DNA from: Druceiella hillmani
Lineage: Eukaryota > Arthropoda > Insecta > Lepidoptera > Hepialidae
Assembly: GCA_039881145.1 (NCBI GenBank)
Contig: JAYKKI010000157.1
Coordinates: forward strand, 198,501-262,500
Direction: 5' to 3'
Length of the DNA: 64,000 bases
Position numbers and translations under genes: made by a program. This document shows, in pieces, positions 45,901-56,849 of this stretch (within the stretch, counting starts at the first letter, position 1; the number at the start of each line of letters is the position of its first letter). The notes beneath the pieces were generated by a model. That model was not told the origin of the DNA and made no database searches. It saw nothing but the letters and a program-made list of their open reading frames with translations.

Positions 45901-47290
45901 TGTTACTATTGGCTCTTGTTTTCAGTACTTTCTGCGAACAATTTCCACTACAGGTATTTTTCTTCGCTTGATTCTATTTACTTGCGGTCTTTTCTTCTTT
46001 CTTACTTCTGTTTTGGTCCAAATTTTCCTTTATTTCCTTAGATTTACAAATGCTTGACTATTCTTTGTACTTAATCATTCATAGCTTTTTGCCATGGACG
46101 AGTAAGCTTTGTCTGAGTATAATTTGGAATAGGTAAAAATCGTTTTAAATTAATCAACGGTTTGTCATCGTCCAAAGATATAATGGAACTTATCTCATAA
46201 TTCTTTAAATGAGCTTTTGTTTAAGTCTCACTTGGTTCTTTTTCTAGCAGTGTCTCCATTCATTTTGTGATCTTCATCATCTGTGGTAAAAGTATAAAAA
46301 TCTTTGGTGTGAAGTTAACCAATATATTCAAATCAAGATCAGATCCAGAGTTAGATTCAATAATATATTCTTGTAATCCAGATGTATCTGCAACAGGATT
46401 ATTATACAAAGATATCCAAGAGTCATTTTTTATATCTACGCTATTGACCATGTCTACTGATCGTAGCAATATGTTATCAATTGGATTATTGAGGGTATGG
46501 TCCGTATGCATGTCTAAAGTATCCCTTGAAGAACTATAAGAAACAAGAATTGCTTTTCTTTTGTCTGTTTGAGAATATGATTCTAGCATTTCATCAACTG
46601 AGACAGGAGGGCGAGTCCTGAAAAGATACAGGCGATGACTGAAATACAGGGGGCGAATTGTGAAAAGACCTAGACGATGGTGATTTGACAACCTTTTCAT
46701 CTATATTATATAATCTTTCAGGATGTGCAGTAATGTCGAGCTCTCGATAAGAGTTTTTTTACCTCTTCGTAATTTTACTTCAACCAGAGGTCAAAAACTC
46801 GATAAACATATAGTTTATCGAGTTTTTGGCCTCTGGCTGGGTTCATTATTTATGGTCTTCTTTTAGCAATTGACGGGTTTCGCTTAAGAAACATTTTAAG
46901 CCATTTCTTACCAGCTCTTCTCGTAGACAGATTGAACGGATGCTTGATTTTAAACCGCTCACAAAATAAAAAGGCTTGCTTCCGGATAAATTTTGGGGTC
47001 AGTGGTAAACCTAGCTTCGCGAAACGTTTGATTCTCTGTGCTAAATCTTCTTCTTGCTGTTTTGTGAAAACGGCAGCCTTTCCAATATTTTTGGTCTTAC
47101 TACCTGTCAGTAAATGGTTTCTAAGAGTACGTCTGGGAATGTAAAATGTTATCGCCGCAGCAGTCGTATTGAGTTGATTTGTTTGTACCGCTTCCATGGC
47201 ACATCTCAAACTGTCTTCATCCCATGTACAGCCTCTCGTTCTAGGTTTTGATCCGGATATTCTGGAAACCTGGGAATAGATAGACACTCA
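45655..47290 (-). pseudogene. Pogo/Tigger-like (CENP-B domain) transposase, DDE core missing
   Basis: A frame of 145 codons (47287-46850) includes CTWDEDSLRCAMEAVQTNQL and RRTLRNHLLTGSK (a psq-type HTH). It also has FTKQQEEDLAQRIKRFAKLG, LPLTPKFIRKQAF and RAGKKWLKMFLKRNPS, which form the CENP-B DNA-binding half. Then a hairpin (46784-46836) replaces what should be the D,D,D catalytic domain. From 46700 a Ser/Asp-rich tail (VSYSSSRDTLD) resumes, and the far end (about 45800-45660) has KWYCNARCECRVEDV and KWYNEECVGF, like the Cys-rich C-terminus of insect pogo proteins. It cannot be active alone. Confidence 0.7.
46784..46836. repeat. 53-bp perfect-type hairpin inside the pogo element
   Basis: CCAGAGGTCAAAAACTCGAT, then AAACATATAGTTT, then ATCGAGTTTTTGGCCTCTGG. 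CTCGATAA-type words are characteristic of Tigger/pogo terminal repeats, so this may be joined element ends or an inserted mini-MITE. Confidence 0.85.
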
Positions 47291-48037
47291 AATAGAATGG
47301 ATGACCAACAAAAACCAATAAAAACAGGAAATAAGTCAAAATAAATAACAAAGATAACGCGAAATAACGAGAAAAAAATTCTTTCTTTTTCATTTAGCCA
47401 TGTAACCCTGAAAATTATTAAAAATATATTATACTGCGTATGCATAGTTAACTTCTTTATGAGAAAGTTATTGTATTCACCCCGATTTTGAAAATCAAGA
47501 TGGCGCCATATTTTCATGTTCCCAGGTCACCAAACTCTTTTTCGTAAAATTTTCAAAACATGTCTGTGCTTCTGTGCGTGCGTGTATGTATATACGTTTA
47601 TATGTGTAAAATTTTTGACACACGATTACTCGCGGAAAAATTACGCAATCGGTTGGAATTTTTGTCAATAGGTAGTGTATTTATAATCAGCCGAAAAATT
47701 TTCGAGTTTTTTAACAAAACATAATAAAATTCAATTCGTGAAAACGAGGCAATAGAGGCGTTTGTGGTGCTATTCGATGTAACTTATTATGAGACATTAC
47801 AATATGTTTGGAAAAATTCGAACCAGAAGTATTAAATTTTTTTAACAAAATGTAAATTCAGTCGAGCAGTTCCCGTACTCCATGTTATTTATTGAATAAC
47901 TGAACTACATTTGGATTATTATTCTTTCCAATTTCATTTATTTATATCACTATGAAGCAACATAATAATGTAAACATTATTTGTTATAAACAATTTCTAT
48001 TGTAAAAATATTAAAAAATTCGTTTTAATAATACATT

Positions 48038-48040
<3 letters not shown>

Positions 48041-48081
<41 letters not shown>

Positions 48082-48093
48082 TGCATGCACATG

Positions 48094-48156
<63 letters not shown>
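48041..48156. repeat. (TA)n microsatellite, interrupted
   Basis: Two TA runs are separated by a GCGTGCATGCACATG block. Confidence 0.95.
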
Positions 48157-48692
48157 TTAATTTCGAGATGAATACGACAATTTTCTTATAAGGAAGTTTC
48201 GATGCGACTCTGCAGGGTACCATTGCGGCTTGCGCTGCAACCCATTACGGCTTGTTCTACCTCCACTGATACATTCTTAACGCATATTCACTACCTTTCT
48301 ACCTACTTTCATATAATTCTGAGAAAATGCTCCTAGTAAGGCCACTGTGACGTGCCCTAGTTAGGCCAACCATCAAATAAGTTAAATACCTTGCCATAAG
48401 CAAAAATAATTGGATTTTCTAACTTGAGAGAACGACTGTGTTATTATTCAGACGTATCGTGTGTTTGTTTTTCAAATTCTTCATTTAGACAACATTTCAC
48501 AAGATATTTTAATTCTTGCAACGCAATAGAAAGAAAAAATAAAGCGCAACAAAGAATACATAACCTAAAAAACTTACAAATTTTATAGAGGTTTCTTTTT
48601 ACTAATAACGGTACGTTTGTGTTGAAATTTTTGTTTCATTATGATAGTCTGTTCTTAGTTTTATATTTTTTTTCAATTATATAGTAAGAAAA

Positions 48693-49675
48693 TTGTCAAA
48701 ATATGATCTTTTTAAATATTTTATACAGAAAAAAATCGTGAGCTCTCTTCCAAGAAAGTCGGTGTGTGGTTTTTTGAAGGCTAGGGAGTTATCACAAGAT
48801 GAAATTGAAAAAGCAACAGGCGTCTCGGGAAGATCCGTGAATATTAAAAAAAATGGTCTCCGAGATAACTTTGTTGTCAAAAAGAAACGGTGCGTGCGGA
48901 CTGCGACTCATTATGACTCCAAGAACAGACGAAAAAATTCGAGATATCTGAAACCCAAAAATTACCTGTCTGTTTACTCATGAAGTACATTAGGAATATT
49001 TATTTCCCAGCGAACTGTGCAGCGGAGTCTCGGTGATAGTGGGCTGATCGCAATTAAACATGTGCGAAACTTGACGCCGACTAAGCTGGAGATGCAACTT
49101 GACTGGGCCCATAAATATAAAAATTTCACCACAGAAGATTGGAGAAAGGTAAAATGTTAAATGTAATGTTATCACTGTTACAAATAAATACCAGTTAGAA
49201 ATTCAAAACAATATTTGTCACAACAGGTTTGTTTCTCCAGCGAACCTGTCTTTCAAGTTTTGATGGAAGAATCAAAGTTTGTATGGCAAAAAGCAGGCAA
49301 GAAATACAAGCTCAACTGCACCGTCCCTACTGTAAAACATCCACATTCGGTTATGATCTGGTGTCTCACATCAGGAAAAGGAACATGTCGATTCTGTGTT
49401 TTAGAAAAAACAATGCGCCAAGATCAATATATAAAGGTCTAGAAACCAGGTTGATACCACAGCTTAAAGACTCTCTCTGACGATGAAGAATCAATTTTTA
49501 TGCACGATGGTGCTCCTTGCCATAAAGCTAAGAATATCATAACCTTTCTACAACAAAGAATATTAAAGTTTTGGAATGGCCTGGAAACTCTCCAAATCTG
49601 AACCCTATTCAAAATGCTTGAAAGCTTCTGAAGAGAGAAATAGCAAAATACAAACTCATTAAAACATTTATTTTT
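48693..49675 (+). pseudogene. Tc1-like transposase pseudogene with 78-bp intron
   Basis: The N-terminal HTH (LSQDEIEKATGVSGRSVNIK) is followed by decayed sequence to LTPTKLEMQLDWAHKYKNFT, then EDWRK. A GT..AG intron (49149-49226) separates DWRK from VCFSSEPVFQVLMEESKFVW. Joining them restores the family block W..V.FSDES.F. Further on are PTVKHPHSVMIWCLTSGKGT and QYIKVLETRLIPQL, then FMHDGAPCHKAK with the second catalytic Asp. The first catalytic Asp is replaced (FSDES to FSSEP), and a stop interrupts the end, so the copy is inactive. Confidence 0.8.
49149..49226 (+). other. Putative spliceosomal intron in Tc1 transposase
   Basis: It starts GTAAAATG and ends TGTCACAACAG, is 78 bp long, contains stops in frame, and its removal gives DWRKVCFSSEP in frame. 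Confidence 0.65.
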
Positions 49676-49906
49676 GAGTAGAACTATCATCCGCATCATC
49701 AAGACACTATCCAGTGTTGCGTAGAAAGCGTGCCTCGACGAATCGACACTTGTTGCGACTAAACCCCCGTCAACGAATTATTGACGAAATAAGGATCTGT
49801 AATAAAGCTGATGCAATAACTACAGAATATAAAATATTTCATTAAAATGTGTCTCATTTTAGTGGTATTACATTATTTATTAAAAATTGAAAAGGTATAA
49901 AGCACT

Positions 49907-50165
49907 TAATTATTTACAGATAACTTTCAAGACGAAGTCACATTTTTCTTCCACAGATCTAATGATATGGCGAGGTGCTGCGAGCACTCACTTTTATCAG
50001 CCTCACAAAGCACCATTGGCCTTCCTAGGAACAGTATCGGTTTTACTTCCTTCTTCAATATTAAAGCATAATCATCATATTTCGATGGAGAATGAAAATC
50101 TTAACAAAAATGACAGTATATTACCTGAAAACTTACCTTTTGCTGTAAGCCGACCTCGACAAAGT
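49907..50165 (+). other. Exon-like open segment of unknown origin
   Basis: Between TTATTTACAG and GTAAGTGAC lies about 260 bp open in one frame, including FSSTDLMIWRGAASTHFYQP, HKAPLAFLGTVSVLLPS and ILPENLPFAVSRPRQ. Splice-site context is good on both sides, but no partner exon was found on the plus strand, and the segment overlaps the proposed right end of the Tc1 element. This could be a captured or TE-derived exon. Confidence 0.25.
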
Positions 50166-50338
50166 AAGTGACAGCACTGTCAATATGGCGTCACTAGCGA
50201 CAGCACTGTGTCTGTGTACTTCAGTTGGATGGGTCTATGTGTGAATTAAGCGAATTCACAATCACACAACAATAAGTAGGATTTTTTAACAATCAGCCTT
50301 CTAAAAAGCGTGATCTTGTATGGCTCACCCACATTACA

Positions 50339-52135
50339 TAAGTTGACATTAAACCTAACTAACTAGAGACCGTATCGATGCATGCCAATATGACAACTGT
50401 CTGTGTGAAAGTTCTAGATACTTGATACTTCCGTTTTGTTGATGGTTCTGATAAAAAAAAATTAATATGGAAACTCTATGCATTTAAAGTTTCTTCTGAA
50501 AGTGGTAACACTGAAAAGTTCAAAATATCAAAAATGGAATCAACTAGCAAATTTATAATTCTTTTTTGCAAATAATCTCCATTACTCTCTACACGTTGTT
50601 TCATTCGACGAATGAAACAATTTCACCTTTTTGAAGGCAGTCAGTGCCCCTTTGACATTCGGGAATCAATTCCTCAAACTTTCAAAGTGAAATCGCATGG
50701 TGTAAGGTCGAGGCTGTATGGCAAGTGACCAATCATTTCTAATGTTCGGTTAATCTTTTCGCTGAGTATACAGAGGCGGTGTCGTGTTGAAGGAGGATCC
50801 TATTGCGAGGGCATTGCTCTCAAACTTTTTCCAAAACAGGAGGCCAACAATTGCCGATATATCTTTGCGGTAACTATCATTTTATTCTCCATGCGGCAAC
50901 AATCATTGCATAATAACCTGTCCGTCTGAAGAACTGAGGTGACCTTTTCTTTTCTTTACTTTTGTAAGCAACTCTTCCGCAGGAAACGTCCACTGTACAG
51001 ACTGCCTGTTAGTTTTAAGTTTGTAACAATATATCCAGCTTCAGTCACATGTGGCAAACCTAAACCTAACACCATGCTTTCCGACGTCTAAGTGTTCACA
51101 TAGAATTTTCCGTTCTCACCTCATACCAATGCTTAAAATTACCTGAATGTCTTGTATTAGTTTAAAATGAACCGAATTTACGAGAATCACTACCGAGATT
51201 AGAACAGCCACGCTTGAACTCATTAAGCTAATTGTAGGCAGCAGTGTGAGATGGGGCTTCATCATAAGATGTCAATTGTGATCGATCGTAACTTCCTTGT
51301 TGTCGATGGAATCACAACGAAAAACATAAAATAATGAAAATATTCATGTGATAAATATATCGTAACGTGACGCATACAATTTCCACATCACTGCCTATTT
51401 GTAATAACAAATAGCAACGTCAATAGATTATCAACTAGTTTGAATTTCTAAATTATATTACCATCGTGGCCAACTCTACGAACTTTCAGGTACGACTCGT
51501 ATTAAGTTCTGTTTCTGTTCGCTTTCTACGATTTTATCACTTATCACCAACGTGCTAATTTTTCACAGTAAACATGTTTGTTTCTACTGCGCACCTTCGT
51601 ATACGCACTGCGTGCCGACACGTTGTCATCTACATTTCACTTCTGCACCACTTGCGTTTATTTCTATGACATCTTCAACAGTTTATAATGCACCACTTGT
51701 GTTTCATCTCTATGACACCTTCAAGAGTTTATCGTTTATAGTAGTACAGTGCTTAAAACAACCAAAGGTATCTCAACTTTAAATTGTTTTTAATTCCAAC
51801 ACATAATTGCATTTATTGTGTACCAGCGTTGACTAATAAACAGCTACGTTCTTCTCACACATATTTGTTTACATTTCACGTATGATTGTTAGAAGAACGA
51901 AAATGTTGAGAAATAAGACGTAAATAAAAAAGAAAGAAGCAGCAAAAGAAAACATGAAAGACCACAGGTGATACAGATACACCCGATGGCAGAATATCTT
52001 GAAAAAGGAAAATCATGAACTCTTAAACGTGGGAATAATCGAAGGAGAAAGACAAATCAGGATGGGGAATTGGAAATGGAAAGCCATCCATAATCAACTG
52101 AAATGAAATGACAGAATAGAGGGGGATACATATAA
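50339..52135. repeat. Duplicated 1.8-kb segment, copy 2 (contains mariner)
   Basis: This is colinear with 43066-44870 (AAGTTGACATTAAACCTAAC.. to ..GAATAGAGGGGGATAC). It retains about 100 bp near 50500-50630 that copy 1 lacks, including AAAATGGAATCAACTAGCAA. It ends about 40 bp before zinc-finger exon D. Confidence 0.8.
50500..51100 (-). pseudogene. Mariner transposase remnant (copy 2)
   Basis: The homologue of 43260-43760, more decayed. GTGTAAGGTCGAGGCTGTAT and CAGTCAGTGCCCCTTTGACA align with the copy 1 block encoding the C-terminal D34D region. No intact frame. Confidence 0.6.
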
Positions 52136-52171
52136 AGGAAAGTGTCTCTAACGTCGGAATGTATAACTAAC

Positions 52172-52250
52172 CTGTAAATGTTTATATTTGATGTGCATCC
52201 TCAGATCACGTTTCATGAGGAATGTCTTCTTGCAGTGGTCGCACTCGAAG
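52172..52250 (-). CDS. Zinc-finger gene, exon D
   Basis: This short 79-nt exon has a TTTTGGTTGCAG acceptor and a GTTAGTTA donor. One base completes a Ser codon carried over from exon C. A single full finger follows, FECDHCKKTF.., with the histidine pair H-IKYK-H, and then LQ. It ends on a complete codon (phase 0). It lies only about 40 bp beyond the end of a 1.8-kb duplicated segment that contains mariner sequence (50339-52135). Confidence 0.9.
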
Positions 52251-52454
52251 CTGCAACCAAAATGGGCCAATAAGTTAATAAGTAAATAACATTCTCCACT
52301 GACATACAGGTCCTCATAAGCACTTACATATTATTTCACGCTCTTTCAATTAATTCTGCGTCTGAGCTTCCATGTGCCTCCCTTACGGTCGAAAAGGTGA
52401 CAGTTCCCTTTTTGCAATATCATTTTCAATAATTATTTCACAGAAAAAATCGCA

Positions 52455-53330
52455 AAAATTGCACAAATCAAAGCATAGAATCATTCAGACCGGCTAATTG
52501 TATTACCGCTTGCCCAATTATAAACTGTTCTAGATAAAAACCCAACAAAAATCGCACAGAAGTTGTGTTGACTTCCACACACACAAATATTTTAGAGTCG
52601 AACTGAAGTCTACCGATAATCTCTGGCTGCTGAGCCACCAGCATGTGGATATGCAACGTGAATTAAAAGACTTGAGGAGAAATGCAACATGTGTAGAGCT
52701 TAAAATCAATATGCGGAAGGCTCGAAAAATGGAATCTAATGTAAAGGGCACAACACTATTACTACTAGACTCTAATCAGGTGGAGAGAGTCTACCGTTTA
52801 CTTATCTCAGGAGTATCGTATCAGAGACAAGAAGAACAGAAGAGGGCATCGCTTTACGGATAGTCAAGTCTACCTCAAAATGCTACTACCATGCTACTCT
52901 GCAGACATGAACCAAGAAAGGTAAACAAAGACCTCACACAGAAATAAGCATCAGCTATGTTCTCCAAATATTCTGGCTTGAGAAAATATCTAAAGGAGCT
53001 TCTAGAATAACAAGCATAATTTTCTATTGGGTACCAAATAAATGCCGCAAGTGGAAATCCACATATTTTAGACTCTAAAGTGGTACTCTCAAGAAGAGGA
53101 AAGGTGGCTATCTGAAGCAGATCTAGTGGCAGATTATGCTGATGGAAGTGAAGAGCTTTCGCTAGACTTAGATTGGAGCAAAACATGATGCCTGGATTGA
53201 CAGCATAACAAAGTACTGCAGATGAGTGCAGAACAATAAAAGCTATGAACCTCACCCGCATAAGCTCATGAATGAATTGAAACTTCTTTAAAGTTTCATT
53301 TTAGTTAATAATTTATAATAAAAGTTAGTT
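52455..53330 (+). other. Broken ORFs, probable old retroelement
   Basis: A 72-codon frame (52645-52863) starts MDMQRELKDLRRNATCVELK. It and the upstream phrase LLSHQH match the 8240-8446 segment. Later fragments include EADLVADYADGSEELSLDLD. Stops throughout; the family is not recognised. This block precedes a LINE 3' end at 53360. Confidence 0.35.
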
Positions 53331-53359
53331 ATCTAGAATATAGACTAAATTGGGTCTCA

Positions 53360-53600
53360 TCTTGTTCGAATGGAGGATACAAACCCCCTCAAAAGAATAT
53401 TTTTGACTAAACCACAAGGACAAAGAAGAATATCTAAGATGAGATGGGAAAAGGCGGTGGAGGAGGATTTTGGGGCGCTGAAGGCCCGTGACTAAAGATC
53501 GGTTGTCACAGAGGGCTGCATGGAAGTCGCTTCAAAGGAAAGCCTTGGTCCACCCCGGGCTGTCGAGCTACTGATGATGATGATGATAATCTAGAAATAT
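53360..53600 (+). pseudogene. LINE ORF2 C-terminus with (GAT)n tail
   Basis: The frame reads MEDTNPLKRIFLTKPQGQRR, then ISKMRWEKAVEEDFGALKAR, which fits the end of insect LINE proteins (HV.RM...P...F...P.G.R..GR....W...V..DL..L). LGPPRAVELL and a TGATGATGATGATGATAAT tail follow, as seen at the 3' end of such elements. Confidence 0.65.
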
Positions 53601-53610
53601 ATTCTTCTTT

Positions 53611-53720
53611 TGTTGTTATTCTGACATTTGAATTGTTTGTATGTTGTTGTTATTCTGACATTTGAATTGTTTGTTGTTATTCTGACATTTGAATTGTTTG
53701 TTTGTATTGAATTGTTTGTG
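53611..53720. repeat. About 33-bp tandem repeat, three copies
   Basis: TTATTCTGACATTTGAATTG, then TTTGTTG, is repeated three times with spacer variation. Confidence 0.9.
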
Positions 53721-53926
53721 TTGAATTCAATACAAAATGTGTTGAATTTGTATGGTATTTTATTGTGGAAATGTATACTTTGCCCCACAAATGAGCCACT
53801 AATCTTAGTGATCTACATTCGGGTATATCCAGTTCATTTTTATTTCTAATATTGTAAAACTGTCACAACCCCAAATTTAACGGAGAAATGATTGTTTGTC
53901 TTGTGAAGGTAATGCGAGTACGTTAA

Positions 53927-54329
53927 TATACTCTAAATAGTCTTCTAAAAAAGTCCCGAGAACTTAATTTATATATTGCGAACTTATTTATAAAATAAAA
54001 ATGGACGCAATATTAGCAGCGCCAACACAAGGCAATATACTGGACAACTTTCATTTTCAAAGCTTATTATACCTCTGACGGAGTATGCACCAGGACTAAT
54101 GTCACCTGCCAATGCTAAAATCTGAAGTCTATACTCTACATAGTCTTCTGGAAAAGTCCCGAGAACTTAATTTATTATTGCGACCTTGTTTATAAAATAA
54201 AAATGGACGCAATATTAGCAGCGCAAACACAAAGCAATATACTGGACAACTTTCATTTTCAAAGTTTATTAGACCTCTGACAGAGTATGCACCAGGACTA
54301 AGGTCACTTGCCAATGCTAAAATCTGAAG
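53927..54329. repeat. About 203-bp tandem duplication
   Basis: TATACTCTAAATAGTCTTCT.. and TATACTCTACATAGTCTTCT.. start two copies sharing AAAATGGACGCAATATTAGC and GAGTATGCACCAGGACTAA. About 15 differences separate them. Confidence 0.9.
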
Positions 54330-55200
54330 ACGTTTATAATAATACCGAGAAAACTGTTAACAAAAGACATTGTACTGTTACCAAGCACTAAATTAATGTC
54401 AACCTGTCTTACATTTAAAGGGGTAAATTCAATTATTTGCACAGATAAGTTATTAAAGTGATATTTTCGACAATCCATAGTAATACATTTAATACATTTA
54501 AGCAATGATTGTGATATTGAGTATCGGTAGAACTGTACCGCACACAGAAACACACATACTAGCTCACACACTATCTATCGTATTATATTTCATCTTCGTC
54601 TTTCACATGCAAAACACACACATACGCTCAAGTGCGACGAGATACGTAGTGACGTAATTGTCATAAAAAATAGTTATCAGTAAATATTGATTCTTATTCC
54701 TTATTATTTTCATAGACAAAAAGAAAGCCTTCTACAAAACATTCACACTTATAATTTATGTATATACCATAAACGAAACTAAATGCACAACTAACGGGAA
54801 AAACGGCTTGCCGATTCATCGACAAATTAGCGTTTAAATAACCTTTTTGACATACTCAACGGCCGTGTTATTGGCATACAACTGCCGGTCAGATTCATTC
54901 AGCATTTGTTTTCTCAAGCGTTACACAATTTCAACATTACAGATTGAATCAGACGTCATTATACAAGTTTAAACACAAAATGGTCGAGACACTTTCTAAT
55001 GTATTCCATTATTTTTTATTTAATACCTTGTTATCTCACCAAACATATTTGCAAAATGTCCTTGCAAGCTAAGAAAACACTTATCTGTAGGGAAATCTAA
55101 TCAGTAAGGTAAGGCGATGCAGGTTAAAAAGGTTACAACTTGCCGATTTTCATTGGTCCCACTCCCAGTTATTTCCTCTCTATCGCTCAAAACATAAAAA
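54330..55200. other. Zinc-finger gene intron, little recognised
   Basis: Unique AT-rich intron. CAGCATTTGTTTTCTCAAGC, then GTTACACAATTT, at 54897 recurs as the inverse of 62446-62480, so a decayed copy of that foldback family lies at about 54780-54960. Confidence 0.4.
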
Positions 55201-55207
55201 GACATAC

Positions 55208-55405
55208 CTAACATCAAAATGACTCTTCATATTATGCTCTTGCAGCATCGATAGCTGCTTGAACACATCCCCGCAGACCTCGCAGACGAACTTCTCCTTC
55301 TTCGAGTTCGTACACTTGTGTTTGCTGAGGTTGAACGCGGAGGAAAATTTGTCAAAGCACGACTTGCAGTGGTGCAGATTGGAAGACTTGCTGCGGTTGT
55401 GTTGC
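55208..55405 (-). CDS. Zinc-finger gene, exon C
   Basis: This 198-nt exon has a 'TTAAATTTCAG' acceptor and a GTATGTC donor. Its first residues (QHNRS) finish the CKLC finger from exon B as H-VAQ-H. Next comes CKSCFDKFSSAFNLSKHKC, a variant unit with an H-K-C ending rather than two histidines. A canonical finger with CEVC, twelve residues, H-NMKS-H follows. The exon ends in phase 2 (..FDV plus AG). The variant unit may be structurally divergent or non-functional as a DNA-binding finger. Confidence 0.9.
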
Positions 55406-56339
55406 CTGAAATTTAAGTCGTCGGCTCTGAATTATGAATATAAATACCATGACAATTTCCAAAAAAATCACATGATAAAACACTTGACAAAGTACGTAAC
55501 TGCTGGACTACTCGCATCGATATTCAATACGTGACATTATTTCAAAATTACCTTCAACTTTTTCTTACGAGTTTCATAAAAATAAAACCTCATCAGTAAC
55601 AGTATCCATGTGCAATTAAACTGATTATATTGAAATCATTAAATATAAATGAAATTGTAATGTATGTTTGATTTGAGAACAATGTTTCCATCTAAAACCA
55701 AAACACAACTGGTCGTATAGCCTCATAACACTCCAGCAGAAGAGTACAGATGCATGAAGGCAACAAACGTTCTTTCAGTGTAAATCGTGCACACTGTCTA
55801 TCCGTCTTTTTGTGATTCTGTATGGACCGAACAGTACCCCAACAAGGTCCGCCTATCATAACTTCTAAACAAAATAATTTGTTTTTGTAGTTTCCAGGTC
55901 CGAGAATAAAATAAATTTTTATAACTTAAATTCATTTTTCAAGGGGCCTCCCGAATATATAAAACGAGGACCTGATAAGGAACGGAGACTTCTTATCGGG
56001 AAAGGCTTCTTAAAATTTAGTTTCCAATTTTTTTCACCGAAATGTGGTAAATTGAAATGCCATGAAAGTTACCATTTTGAAACCAATCTTGCTACTAGGT
56101 CCATCTCAAGAACTCCGTTACATAAAAAAGCTGTAATATGGCTCGAATATTTCTCATGTCCTATATTTAAAACACAAATACTACAGAAAGCTTATAAATA
56201 TAAGATATTAAAAAAGTCACAAAGTCCAAGCCAAGCTATTTTTGAAAAATTTGTGTTATTTTTATGCTCGTGAAAGACATGCTTGGCGATATATTTTTGT
56301 AGTAAAAATAATCATAATTGTCAATCACAGTCTTATGAC

Positions 56340-56580
56340 CTTTCTCGGTGCAACCCAATGCAGAGTCCCAGGTTGTCGGATCCTGGCCACTAGTTGCACT
56401 GGCCTCGAGTGACGTTTGTAATAGCATAGCTATATTATCACAGACCACTAATAGGCAGCCGTGCCACTGGTGTGAGAAGCTTCTCTTGCGATCACAAACC
56501 TGCCTGCCCAGCATGACGATTATGCGCATTACCTTCTATGATACACGCATTGAGAGGGCCTATGTCCAGCAATTATAGGA
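56340..56580 (+). repeat. LINE 3'-end-like fragment
   Basis: ACGCATTGAGAGGGCCTATG, then TCCAGCAATTATAGG, resembles the GGAGGCCTATGCCCAGCAGTGG phrase common at the end of lepidopteran LINEs. The upstream GC-richer part has only broken frames. Confidence 0.4.
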
Positions 56581-56849
56581 AATTATTTATAAAAATAATG
56601 CCATTTAAATATAGTACTTCACGCTTACAGCACGCTATAATACTTCACGTTTTCTAAATAAACAGCAAAATTTCAAAAGAGTAACTTGCTCGGTAAGTAG
56701 TCTCCGTAAGGCCAGCAAGTTCAAGTCCGATATTTTCTTTAAAGCAAACCAGAGAACATGATTTATTAGAGTATACAATTGATTAAAGAAATTCCCACGA
56801 GAAAATCTCCTTAGGAGTCAACTCAGAATTGCGCGAAGACTAATTTATG

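Larger units (their letters stand above)
48327..50036 (+). mobile_element. Tc1-like element with approximate TIRs
   Basis: TGCTCCTAGTAAGGCCACTG at the left and CATTGGCCTTCCTAGGAACA at the right are imperfect inverted ends. They enclose the transposase pseudogene at 48693-49675. The element lies in the long intron between zinc-finger exons D and E. The ends are imperfect (about 17 of 22 positions), so the boundaries are tentative. Confidence 0.5.

Noticed and set aside
45658..46041. A 127-codon plus ORF rich in F, L and S (membrane-like)
   Set aside because: It is antisense to the C-terminal part of the pogo element, where Lys/Glu-rich sequence reads as hydrophobic on the other strand.
48011..48223. 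A 70-codon minus ORF rich in IY
   Set aside because: It is the translation of the TA microsatellite.
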